Part shown: positions 42,748-48,866 of the stretch, piece by piece
Numbering within the stretch: position 1 is the stretch's first letter
Layout: each line of letters begins with the position of its first letter
Made by a program: the position numbers and the translations under genes
Notes under the pieces: model-generated
The model's input: the letters and a program-made list of their open reading frames with translations, nothing else
The model's database searches: none
What the model was told of the DNA's origin: nothing
Source of the DNA: a virus
DNA: 59,240 bases
IMG/VR virus record: IMGVR_UViG_3300036791_000126
Coordinates: 1-59,240 of that record
Strand: one strand, 5' to 3'

Positions 42748-42907
42748 TGTCGTCACCAGTGACAACCAATGTTTGGGTCGTGTCGAAGCCGAAAGCTGAG
42801 AGATTTACGATTTTTGTGAAAGTATCAGCGAGAGCCTCGAAGTAAACATTCACATCTTCTTCATTCTCGGTGTCTTTCACTTTAATCGTGAACACCATAT
42901 ATTGCAT
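42740..42907 (-). CDS. Small acidic hypothetical protein
   Basis: The protein has 55 residues from the ATG at 42907 with CAACGGGAGAAAC upstream. The strand-helix-strand order (YMVFTIKVKDTENEEDVNVY, FEALADTFTKIVNL, TLVVTGDD) suggests a ferredoxin-like mini-fold. It is the first gene downstream of the promoter at 43073-43101, with a 160-base leader carrying two copies of the dispersed motif. Confidence 0.6.
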   Translation of the reverse strand: MQYMVFTIKVKDTENEEDVNVYFEALADTFTKIVNLSAFGFDTTQTLVVTGDDNG

Positions 42908-42971
42908 GTTTCTCCCGTTGGTCTGGCTGTGCGGCCGTTGGTTTGATCGGTACGGGGTTGCCAAAAGTCAA

Positions 42972-43007
42972 CGCGTGGGCAACTTGACGAAAGGCAGCAC
43001 AGGAGCA
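42972..43007 (-). repeat. Dispersed CCTGTGC motif, copy H
   Basis: Intergenic, in the long leader after the promoter at 43073-43101. GCTCCTGTGCTGCCTTTC on the minus strand. Confidence 0.65.
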
Positions 43008-43072
43008 GCCTGAGTAGTGGTTTGTGGGTTACGTGATTCAGCGGGGCTGTACTTCTCCCGGTCACTTGGCAC

Positions 43073-43101
43073 AGTGTAGCACAGATCCCGCGTTATGTCA
43101 A
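43073..43101 (-). promoter_or_regulatory. Extended -10 promoter
   Basis: On the minus strand there is TTGACA, a 17-bp spacer ending TGTGC, and TACACT. The start point near 43066 is followed by a long leader (to 42907). Confidence 0.85.
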
Positions 43102-43114
43102 GAGTGCTATGTGA

Positions 43115-43321
43115 TTAGTATATCAGGCTGAGTAAGCCTTCACACGCAGGACACTTGGCAACTGCGAGGATTGTGGACTTTGTATCAGCGTGGGCATTCT
43201 CCGCTTGCTCGAAAGCGTGGTCAACGTCGTCTGCCTGGTAAAACTCGATATAACAGGTTTGACCCGTGACTACCACGTCAAGCAGAGCTTCATCCTGAAT
43301 CGCGACAGCATAGGTGTCCAT
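43115..43321 (-). CDS. Small hypothetical protein with CxxC
   Basis: The protein has 68 residues from the ATG at 43321. VVTGQTCYIEFYQADDVDHA is followed by a C-terminal CPACEGLL. A single CxxC does not prove metal binding. No known family. Confidence 0.55.
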   Translation of the reverse strand: MDTYAVAIQDEALLDVVVTGQTCYIEFYQADDVDHAFEQAENAHADTKSTILAVAKCPACEGLLSLIY

Positions 43322-43343
43322 GATTATTAGTTGCCTTTTGACA

Positions 43344-43688
43344 TCATCGGTTCCATTCACCCACGACAGTTTTGAGGCTGAACCAGATGATCGGTAGACC
43401 ACGGAATACCGGCCTATCCACCCAATCCAGCAAAATACCGTGATCCATCCATTGCGTCACAAACTTGCGCTCGTTACCGTTTTTATCTACCTTCATACGC
43501 GCAATCATGATGCAATCGAAGTTAGCGGAATACTCTCGGCGTGGCATTGTCCAGCCATCAATGAAAACGGCTTTGTTAGTGCAAACCTCGAAGCTTGCAA
43601 CTTCTTTACAGTGACGCAGCAGCCATCTGAGGTTAGCCACCTCTTTATGCTTAGCGTCGCTGTTACTTGACTCAACTACGTAGCTCAT
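43344..43688 (-). CDS. Hypothetical protein
   Basis: The protein has 114 residues, aromatic and beta-rich (SFEVCTNKAVFIDGW, CIMIARMKVDKNGNERKFV, HGILLDWVDRPVF). No domain is recognised. It sits in the same minus-strand string as its neighbours. Confidence 0.6.
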   Translation of the reverse strand: MSYVVESSNSDAKHKEVANLRWLLRHCKEVASFEVCTNKAVFIDGWTMPRREYSANFDCIMIARMKVDKNGNERKFVTQWMDHGILLDWVDRPVFRGLPIIWFSLKTVVGEWNR

Positions 43689-43719
43689 GTTTCCGATTCA
43701 CTTTCTTCCGCAGTTGTTG

Positions 43720-43971
43720 TTAGATTCCCAAATCCTTAACTACACTCTTCAAAGCGGTATCCAAATGCGTGTCGTTCATGTATGGGTAGAGTGTTTCGCA
43801 CACCCACTTATTGAGTCCTGCTCGATACATGAGATCCCATCGAAATCTCTTATCAAGATCCTTTACTCTGGGATCGCTAAGGAGAGCCTTTTTGTGTTGT
43901 GAGACTTCATCGCTCGGTAGCATTGAAATCTCATTACGCAAAATCTTGTAGTGTTCTTGCGTGATCTTCAT
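43720..43971 (-). CDS. Small helical hypothetical protein
   Basis: The protein has 83 residues. MKITQEHYKILRNEISML is followed by charged helices (RVKDLDKRFRWDLMYRAGL and a C-terminal ALKSVVKDLGI). It resembles small proteins common near replication genes in many phages, with no established role. Confidence 0.6.
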   Translation of the reverse strand: MKITQEHYKILRNEISMLPSDEVSQHKKALLSDPRVKDLDKRFRWDLMYRAGLNKWVCETLYPYMNDTHLDTALKSVVKDLGI

Positions 43972-43977
43972 TTTGTG

Positions 43978-44688
43978 TTAGTTGTCCTCCTTTACGAATC
44001 CCAATCTTCTGAGCAGGCTTTCCTGATCGGGTGTGGGGCCTAGGCGGGCAGCACAGATTGGGCCGATACCACGTAGAATGGAGTGACGATCGGTTAGTGT
44101 ACGGTTACATACACCACACCTACCGAGCTTTAGACCATAGTTATTCATGGCCTGGATAGGATCTTCCATAATCTTAGCGAAGATTTTCTCACGTCGGTTG
44201 GCATCTTTGATTGGGTAGAAGTAATCCGATGCTTGCACCTTGAGAAATGCGTAACCCTCCCAACGTGTGCCTTCCTTACCGTGACTCACGTTAAAAAACT
44301 TCCCCCGCTTTAGTGGATCGGGTTCGGTAGGATCTTCAATGTAGAAGTATCCTTCACGACAGGGTGGGACATTGGGGGTTGTTGGTGTGGGTTGAGTGGG
44401 CAACTCACTTGTCTGTGTTGCACCCTGAGGCAAGCTTTGTGGGACAGTGGGTTGTGGCTTAGGCTTAGCAGGACAAGCGAGCAAAGCTTGGATGCAGTTG
44501 CTAGCTTGCTTGGTAGACATGCTATCCAGGATACTTGGCTTATCAGGATCATCAGGCTGTTCTTCATCGACTACCTTGAGAAAGTCTACTTGCTGAGCCG
44601 GTAGACCAGACCAATCCTTCTGATTCAGTAGACTTCTGATGAACTTCATCTGTGGCTCAGAAATCTGCCTAAACTGTGGTGTTGACAA
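43978..44688 (-). CDS. DUF6011-like zinc-binding protein
   Basis: The protein has 236 residues from a TTG start with a strong GGAGGTGA upstream. The N-terminal helix (PQMKFIRSLLNQKDW) is followed by a Pro/Gln/Thr-rich linker at ~75-110. The C-terminus holds CGVCNRTLTDRHSILRGIGPIC, the zinc-binding signature (C-x2-C...GIGP.C) of DUF6011-type proteins. This domain is common in actinophages with nucleic-acid-processing neighbours. Function is unproved. Confidence 0.7.
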   Translation of the reverse strand: MSTPQFRQISEPQMKFIRSLLNQKDWSGLPAQQVDFLKVVDEEQPDDPDKPSILDSMSTKQASNCIQALLACPAKPKPQPTVPQSLPQGATQTSELPTQPTPTTPNVPPCREGYFYIEDPTEPDPLKRGKFFNVSHGKEGTRWEGYAFLKVQASDYFYPIKDANRREKIFAKIMEDPIQAMNNYGLKLGRCGVCNRTLTDRHSILRGIGPICAARLGPTPDQESLLRRLGFVKEDN

Positions 44689-44741
44689 GGATTTTCACCT
44701 CCTTAGTTTTTAGTTGTGATTAGTGTTACTATGAGTAGCGA

Positions 44742-44801
44742 TGAGCCAGCGTCGGACTCGAACCGACACACCTTGATATCAGGGGTAACCTTTCCGGCTC
44801 A
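44742..44801 (-). other. tRNA-like element without a D arm
   Basis: On the minus strand a 60-nt segment starts TGAGCCG and ends TGGCTCA (7 bp including a G-U). An almost perfect T arm is inside: GTGTCGG, then loop TTCGAGT, then CCGACGC. The remaining ~23 bases can form only an imperfect anticodon-like hairpin containing TGATATC, and there is no D arm. It is too short for a normal tRNA, so it may be a decayed tRNA gene or a tRNA-mimicking structure. AACGGGAG directly precedes it. Confidence 0.5.
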
Positions 44802-44831
44802 CTCCCGTTGGGAAGTGTTAGACTTGTGTTG

Positions 44832-45122
44832 TTACTTGATACAACGAACTGCGAGAGCGATGACTCTAGAATCTTTCATGATACGTGCCGGAGTTTTATC
44901 ACTCACGACTATAGCGATCACCTGAGTAACCGTATAACGCTTCTCCGCCTGATTGACGAAACAGTTACAATAACTTATGTTATTGCTGCTGTAATCATTG
45001 CCAATACAACCCTTGACGATGGCTGCACGAACGCCATTCGGATATGAATAAGCTGACGCACTTGCAGCCATGGTTGCGGCAATGACAACAGCAGCACTTG
45101 TGGCTGCAATAGAAAGCTTCAT
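44832..45122 (-). CDS. Small secreted protein
   Basis: The protein has 96 residues, with AAAGGAGGTGTC before the ATG. The signal peptide is clear: MKLSIAATSAAVVIAATMAA, then an AxA-type cleavage site near residue 24. The mature part has four Cys (KGC, YCNC, RCI) and no known domain. A phage-encoded secreted peptide in the early region could alter the host envelope, for example in superinfection exclusion, but this is a guess. A pseudoknot-like structure precedes its ribosome site. Confidence 0.65.
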   Translation of the reverse strand: MKLSIAATSAAVVIAATMAASASAYSYPNGVRAAIVKGCIGNDYSSNNISYCNCFVNQAEKRYTVTQVIAIVVSDKTPARIMKDSRVIALAVRCIK

Positions 45123-45152
45123 GTGGTTTGTTTGACACCTCCTTTCTTTGAA

Positions 45153-45198
45153 GGATATAGTCCGCTAACGAGTCGAACGTTAGATATCCACTCGGACT
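45153..45198 (-). promoter_or_regulatory. Compact pseudoknot-like leader of the secreted-protein gene
   Basis: Five short segments lie edge to edge and one follows after a 3-nt gap. GGATAT (45153-45158) pairs with ATATCC (45184-45189). AGTCCG (45159-45164) pairs with CGGACT (45193-45198). CTAACG (45165-45170) pairs with CGTTAG (45178-45183). The first two pairings interlock, so the RNA can form a pseudoknot around the central hairpin. It lies about 20 bases before the ribosome site of the secreted-protein gene, where a switch would act. Confidence 0.6.
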
Positions 45199-45204
45199 AA
45201 CTTG

Positions 45205-45489
45205 TTACGCTACCTGAGCGGTCTGATCGGTTGTCGCGAGCTGCTTCATCAGATACGCTTCCTTAGGGAAACGCATCTTGGAAACCTCAAGCTTCATCGG
45301 ATCATACTGATACTTCTCACGTGCCCACTTGGACGTAGGCTTGCCAATGCGACAAGCCGCAATCACAATGAGCGGTGAACAGATCAGCCATCCGATAACA
45401 GCCATCGTTGTCCGACCTTTCTGGACAGCAATGACAGTACACCAGATTAGACCACCTAAGTAAGCGAGTAGAAAAATAACTGCACCCAC
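45205..45489 (-). CDS. Two-helix membrane protein
   Basis: The protein has 94 residues from a GTG start with CAACGGGAG upstream. Hydrophobic segments lie at residues ~3-22 (AVIFLLAYLGGLIWCTVIAV) and ~29-47 (MAVIGWLICSPLIVIAACR). A soluble charged C-terminus follows. It may be an early membrane modifier. No family is recognised. Confidence 0.65.
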   Translation of the reverse strand: MGAVIFLLAYLGGLIWCTVIAVQKGRTTMAVIGWLICSPLIVIAACRIGKPTSKWAREKYQYDPMKLEVSKMRFPKEAYLMKQLATTDQTAQVA

Positions 45490-45524
45490 TTAAGTTTTCT
45501 CCCGTTGTTTGTTGTTGGTTTGTG

Positions 45525-45701
45525 TTACGTTACAGCAGCGGTAATCTCTTGTCTTAGCATATCAGCTTCATCGGTAGTTACGTCCATCGACATAGCCAAA
45601 TCTTCGGCCATATCACTGATAGACATATCCGTACAACTATCGAACTCCGTTACGTACTTGTGCATGAGACGGAGTAGTGCAACACACTCTTCGTCAGTCA
45701 T
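45525..45701 (-). CDS. 58-residue acidic hypothetical protein
   Basis: A short gene starts at the ATG at 45701 and stops at TAA at 45525-45527, with CAACGGGAGCG some 12 bases upstream. MTDEECVALLRLMHKYVTEF begins a helical acidic protein, ending DEADMLRQEITAAVT. Regular codon use and the shared leader sequence support it. Confidence 0.6.
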   Translation of the reverse strand: MTDEECVALLRLMHKYVTEFDSCTDMSISDMAEDLAMSMDVTTDEADMLRQEITAAVT

Positions 45702-45734
45702 TTTAGTTGGACGCTCCCGTTGTTTGTGTGGTAG

Positions 45735-45828
45735 TTCAATAAGACAGTGACTTATTCGCTTAGGCGGGCCGCCTGGTTTAGGTGCGAACCTAGAGAGACA
45801 CTAGGACTTTGTCACTGTCTTATTCAAC
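45735..45828 (-). ncRNA. Structured element A: closing stem with three inner hairpins
   Basis: A 14-bp perfect stem (45738-45751 with 45811-45824, extendable past one mismatch) closes a 60-nt core. Inner hairpins are 45762-45766/45770-45774, 45779-45783/45788-45792 (4-nt loop) and 45789-45793/45801-45805; the last two compete for a few bases. On the minus strand the core contains AAGTCCTAG and CTAGGTTCGC, which recur in the element at 46614-46731. It lies in a ~320-base gene-free stretch. Confidence 0.55.
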
Positions 45829-45875
45829 TATTTGGTAAACAGTGGTTTGAGTGATTCGGTGTTAACTTTTGACAA

Positions 45876-45910
45876 CTCCGAGCCTCTCGTTTGAAAGGCT
45901 GCACAGGAGC
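45876..45910 (-). repeat. Dispersed CCTGTGC motif, copy I
   Basis: This intergenic copy shares an AAAGGCnGCACAGGAGCAG core (plus-strand view) with the copies at 42972 and 52847. It is hairpin-like: CTCC...GGAG outside, AGCCT...AGGCT inside. The rest of the gap to 46021 shows nothing else that I recognise. Confidence 0.6.
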
Positions 45911-46021
45911 AGAGTGGAACGATTGGTGGAAACTTAGCTATCTGGCTGGCCGCTTCACTAAGTTTTACCCCTGTCCACTTCTCTCACCGTACCAGTAGAT
46001 AACAGGGAACCACCGTGTTAC

Positions 46022-46588
46022 TTAGTCGTTGGGAGCAGGTTCACCGAGGAAGCTTACCTTCCTACAATCCCAATCATAAACTTCACGAGTGGTTGCAGGG
46101 ACAGCAGGGACTTCCTCGACACCAACGACCTTCTTTTCGCACACGACGTTACGAGAAGCAACGTAACGCGCTTTGGGACTCCGATACCAAGCATACTCGC
46201 CGGGCTTACCGGGGGTGGGAGCAGGCTTACCATCCAAGTACACGGTGACAACAAACTCATCACCCTTGTAGTCTTTGGTTACACCATGACCCAGCTTGCG
46301 AGCATGACGGACGATGCAACGGAGAATATCCTCCGTGGCCTCGACATCAACCTTGTCGTAATCAGTCGTGAGGCTTCCGTCTTCATTGACCTTCTTCGCC
46401 TGGACGGTAACGTACTCCGTCTGAGTCGAAGGATCATACGGAAGCGAGACTTCACCGTTAGTTGCGCGGTACAAGCTTTCCGCCCAAACCATGCGGATGT
46501 TAGTCTCACGATTACGCTTGGCGATGTCGTTATGCCAATCGTCCAGCTTGGAATCGAGGTCAACCGAAGTTGTGACCTCAGTTTCCAT
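46022..46588 (-). CDS. Hypothetical early protein
   Basis: The protein has 188 residues from the ATG at 46588 with GAAAGGAAC upstream. The helical N-terminus (LDDWHNDIAKRNRETNIRMV) is followed by beta-rich sequence (YVTVQAKKVNEDG, EFVVTVYLDGKPAPTPGKPG, YVASRNVVCEKKVVGVEEV). I know of no domain. It directly follows structured element B. Confidence 0.6.
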   Translation of the reverse strand: METEVTTSVDLDSKLDDWHNDIAKRNRETNIRMVWAESLYRATNGEVSLPYDPSTQTEYVTVQAKKVNEDGSLTTDYDKVDVEATEDILRCIVRHARKLGHGVTKDYKGDEFVVTVYLDGKPAPTPGKPGEYAWYRSPKARYVASRNVVCEKKVVGVEEVPAVPATTREVYDWDCRKVSFLGEPAPND

Positions 46589-46613
46589 TACTTGTGGTTC
46601 CTTTCTGTGGGTT

Positions 46614-46731
46614 GTAGGGTTAGTGAAGTGTAGTGAGGTTACTAGAGAGTCGCAGCTTGCCATTTAGGCAACCTAGCGCGTTCCGGCTAGGACTTCATCC
46701 CGTTCGGGTCACTACACTTCACTAGCCCTAC
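46614..46731 (-). ncRNA. Structured element B: 23-bp closing stem with three inner hairpins
   Basis: Bases 46614-46636 pair with 46709-46731 (23 bp, one G-U). Inner hairpins are 46657-46661/46667-46671, 46672-46677/46686-46691, and CCC/GGG at 46699-46708. On the minus strand its core reads AAGTCCTAG...CTAGGTTGC...CCTAAA, matching element A at 45735-45828. It lies between two minus-strand genes, just upstream of 46588, and is not a simple terminator since no U-run follows. Confidence 0.65.
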
Positions 46732-46752
46732 TTACCGCGTAGGGGCTAGTTG

Positions 46753-46953
46753 TTACACCAACATAACACACTTGACTTGCTCGTGGCTGTATCGAGGATC
46801 AGGCTTGGTGAGTCTTTCCTCATGAGTGAGGTATTTGCTGTACGTTGATTCATACACCATATCAACCAAGCTTGAAGTGTCGTACTCCATATGAGCGACA
46901 GGCAAGTCTTGCGGCAACTTGCTCAGTTGCTCGATAAGCTCCTTGACGGTCAT
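46753..46953 (-). CDS. Small conserved phage protein (MTVKELIEQL type)
   Basis: The protein has 66 residues with ACAAAGG upstream. MTVKELIEQLSKLPQDLPV is a start frequently seen in small actinophage and other phage proteins. The rest is beta-like and charged. Function is unknown. It is the first gene after the promoter at 47019-47047. Confidence 0.65.
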   Translation of the reverse strand: MTVKELIEQLSKLPQDLPVAHMEYDTSSLVDMVYESTYSKYLTHEERLTKPDPRYSHEQVKCVMLV

Positions 46954-47018
46954 TTGTACCTTTGTGGGTTGTGGGGGTTTGTGATTGACTTTTGTTGACG
47001 TTTGGGCCGCTGTCCCTT

Positions 47019-47047
47019 ATCTTAGCAGACAGCGACCCATTTGTCAA
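47019..47047 (-). promoter_or_regulatory. Extended -10 promoter
   Basis: On the minus strand there is TTGACA, a 17-bp spacer ending CTGC, and TAAGAT. Expected start near 47012, 59 bases before the gene at 46953. Confidence 0.85.
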
Positions 47048-47073
47048 GTTACTACGTGAGGCTTGTGAGTTTG

Positions 47074-47496
47074 TTACTCGCTATCGGTGTCCGTGGTGGA
47101 CTCGGAAACCTCCGTGGGGTGGTTTCCATTCGAGCTTGCAACCGGAGCAGCGAGGAGACAACGCGACTTGATGAGCACGAACACGGAACCCTCTCTTTGC
47201 ACGACATCAACGTCGTCTGCAATACCCATCTTTTCAGCGGCATTGCGGAAACCCTGGTAAACACTCGTCGGTGACTTGCGCGTGGTTACCTGGTCAAACT
47301 CGCCCGTGGGCTGATTTGTGTCTGGGTTCAGCTTAGGAACCATGACCGTGGGAGCAAACTCCATCGGCCAATCCTCGTAAGGATCGAAACCCAACTCATC
47401 GGAGTTATGATAGACTTCGGTGAGCTTCTCCTCAAACAGACCCTTGACGCGACGATTCGCATACAGTTGTGCGATCTTATCCTGAGTAAGCGGCAT
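47074..47496 (-). CDS. MPL-family protein, paralogue of 39286-39684
   Basis: The protein has 140 residues from the ATG at 47496. MPLTQDKIAQLYANRRVKG opens it. FEEKLTEVYHNSDE, YEDWPMEFAPTVM, TSVYQGFRNAAEKMG and SVFVLIKSR align in order with the paralogue. The C-terminus is Ser/Thr/Asp-rich. The duplication, ~7 kb apart in the same strand, suggests dosage or functional divergence. Function is unknown. Confidence 0.75.
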   Translation of the reverse strand: MPLTQDKIAQLYANRRVKGLFEEKLTEVYHNSDELGFDPYEDWPMEFAPTVMVPKLNPDTNQPTGEFDQVTTRKSPTSVYQGFRNAAEKMGIADDVDVVQREGSVFVLIKSRCLLAAPVASSNGNHPTEVSESTTDTDSE

Positions 47497-47521
47497 ATTT
47501 TTCACCCCCTCTCGGGGTGGG

Positions 47522-47839
47522 TTAGTGGTGAACTTTGTAATGACATTTCGAACACAACCACGTTACATCAAGATCGTTCGAATAGTCATTGTGGTGAATG
47601 TACAATCTTGTTTTGGAGGCACAACCTTCACATGAGCCATCAGCGGGAGGCTTGATTTCACCTCTTTTTACGGCTGCCCTCGTTCTTCTGCGTACTGCCT
47701 CTTTGTGGGTTTTCAGCGGAAGTTGCTTACTCTTTAGCTGTGAGAGAGGCGGCCTTTCATACGCTCCAGGCGGAACCTTCACTTCAGCTTTAGCCGCGAT
47801 TGCCATTATTTCAGCGATCTTATCGGGAGTAAGTGGCAT
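47522..47839 (-). CDS. MPL-family HNH-like zinc protein
   Basis: The protein has 105 residues. The start MPLTPDKIAEIMAIAAK is the shared N-terminus. The C-terminus CEGCASKTRLYIHHNDYSND then WLCSKCHYKVHH has the C-x2-C...HH...C-x2-C-H order of small HNH/zinc-finger proteins in phages. Whether it cuts DNA is not certain. The ATG lies where transcription from the -10 at 47846-47851 would begin, so the mRNA may be leaderless. Confidence 0.7.
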   Translation of the reverse strand: MPLTPDKIAEIMAIAAKAEVKVPPGAYERPPLSQLKSKQLPLKTHKEAVRRRTRAAVKRGEIKPPADGSCEGCASKTRLYIHHNDYSNDLDVTWLCSKCHYKVHH

Positions 47840-47845
47840 CCCCTG

Positions 47846-47856
47846 ATTCTAGCACA
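47846..47856 (-). promoter_or_regulatory. Possible extended -10 promoter, leaderless
   Basis: On the minus strand there is TGTGCTAGAAT, the same -10 type as the five strong promoters, but no good -35 at 17 bp. The expected start coincides with the ATG at 47839. Confidence 0.45.
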
Positions 47857-48182
47857 TGCCGGGGCGAACATGCGTTCTTACGACGCTCCGACAGGTAATC
47901 TAAGCCGGTCGGACTTAGATTACCTCTACCCGAGCTTCGTCGAACGTATGTTCGTATTCCCGAGTTTTACTAAACTACTTACTTATACTACTACTAATCT
48001 ATAATATAGAAGAATATTGACGTGTTCACAGTGAGCGAACGGTAAAGCTTACACTTTCCTTACAACTCTCTCATAATCCCTGCAAATCGGGCGATTTCAT
48101 CACGCAACTCACCCGAGGAACTTATACACGCTCATATATCCTAAGCGTCCGACACTCAAGGCATTTGTGGATTTCCACGAAC
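47857..48182. other. Gene-free region with nested inverted repeats and AT-rich tract
   Basis: Outer arms 47865-47877/47942-47954 (13 bp, one G-U) enclose a 12-bp perfect hairpin 47893-47904/47914-47925, with additional short pairings between them. To the right, 47957-48022 is AT-rich with direct ACT repeats and CTATAATATAG. Near 48171 there is GTGGATTTCCAC. No open frame of conviction is present. It could be an RNA structure, a protein-binding cruciform or part of an origin. Confidence 0.55.
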
Positions 48183-48482
48183 CTACAGTTTGTACCAGGA
48201 CACCTCATCTTTGGTGACCGTCCCGTCTGCGTGAAACCGGAGGGTTCCATCACCACCGGGGTAATACTTGCGAGTACCGTTAGGCAGACGGGTAGTTCTA
48301 CCCTTACGACTACGTCTTACAGTACCTTGCTTGCCTTCGAACTTACCCACGACATCAGCACTCGGCTTACCGAACTGGATCACTCCATCGGAGTCACAGT
48401 AGCGTTGATTACCTTGTCCTGTGCCGGTTTTTGAGCCGGAGGCCGTGAGCAGACTCATTACTTGCGAGTTACTCAATGGCAT
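48183..48482 (-). CDS. MPL-type small protein, first gene of the minus block
   Basis: The protein has 99 residues, with an AGGAGGTGA site upstream. It starts MPLSNSQVMSLLTASGSK, related to the shared N-terminus. The body is basic and beta-like (GTVRRSRKGRTTRLPNGTRK, YYPGGDGTLRFHADGTV). It is the outermost gene of the early minus-strand block, next to the divergent control region. A DNA-binding role would fit its charge but is not shown. Confidence 0.65.
   Translation of the reverse strand: MPLSNSQVMSLLTASGSKTGTGQGNQRYCDSDGVIQFGKPSADVVGKFEGKQGTVRRSRKGRTTRLPNGTRKYYPGGDGTLRFHADGTVTKDEVSWYKL
48416..48450 (+). repeat. Dispersed CCTGTGC motif, copy E
   Basis: TCCTGTGCCGGTTTTTGA then GGAGGCCG, with CCGG...CCGG self-complementarity. 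Antisense to the first early gene. Confidence 0.55.
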
Positions 48483-48690
48483 GTTTTCTCACCTCCTCTC
48501 TCACTCGATTCAGTTGCATTCACTCAATCCACTGTAGCAGCGTAGTTGTAAAGGACTTTGTCTTGGAGCGAGCAAGTTTGCCAAGTTTGGCACTTTTGTA
48601 GCTTGCCAAGTTTGCCAAGTTTGTAGCTTGCGCAACTTGCTACTGAGCACAGCGTACCCCACTAGTTGTAATGAATCCGTGAGGTCACCT

Positions 48691-48722
48691 CACCTGCTCA
48701 CCTGCTCAGCTGCTCAGCTGAC
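48691..48722 (+). repeat. 8-bp tandem repeat, four units
   Basis: CACCTGCT, CACCTGCT, CAGCTGCT, CAGCTGAC in succession. Confidence 0.8.
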
Positions 48723-48724
48723 AT

Positions 48725-48756
48725 CATCTCAGCATCTCAGCATCTCATCATCTCTG
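48725..48756 (+). repeat. 8-bp tandem repeat, four units
   Basis: CATCTCAG, CATCTCAG, CATCTCAT, CATCTCTG. The end also forms a 7-bp hairpin (48746-48752/48756-48762). Confidence 0.8.
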
Positions 48757-48837
48757 ATGATGTCTACTGAGCATACCAGTATAAGGGATTCAATCACAAC
48801 GATTGAACGTGCCAACCATTGAATCTCACACTGGTAT

Positions 48838-48866
48838 GCTACGTGCTACGTGTTACGTGCTACGTG
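48838..48866 (+). repeat. 7-bp tandem repeat, four units
   Basis: GCTACGT, GCTACGT, GTTACGT, GCTACGT, adjoining the right arm of the inverted repeat at 48830-48840. Confidence 0.8.

Noticed and set aside
22571-48482. Integrase, excisionase or repressor genes
   Set aside because: I looked for tyrosine or serine recombinase motifs and found none. The small helix-turn-helix proteins (28290, 40963) are not enough to suggest lysogeny.
48572-48866. Possible CRISPR array
   Set aside because: Repeats are 7-12 bp and directly tandem, with no spacers, and no cas genes are present.
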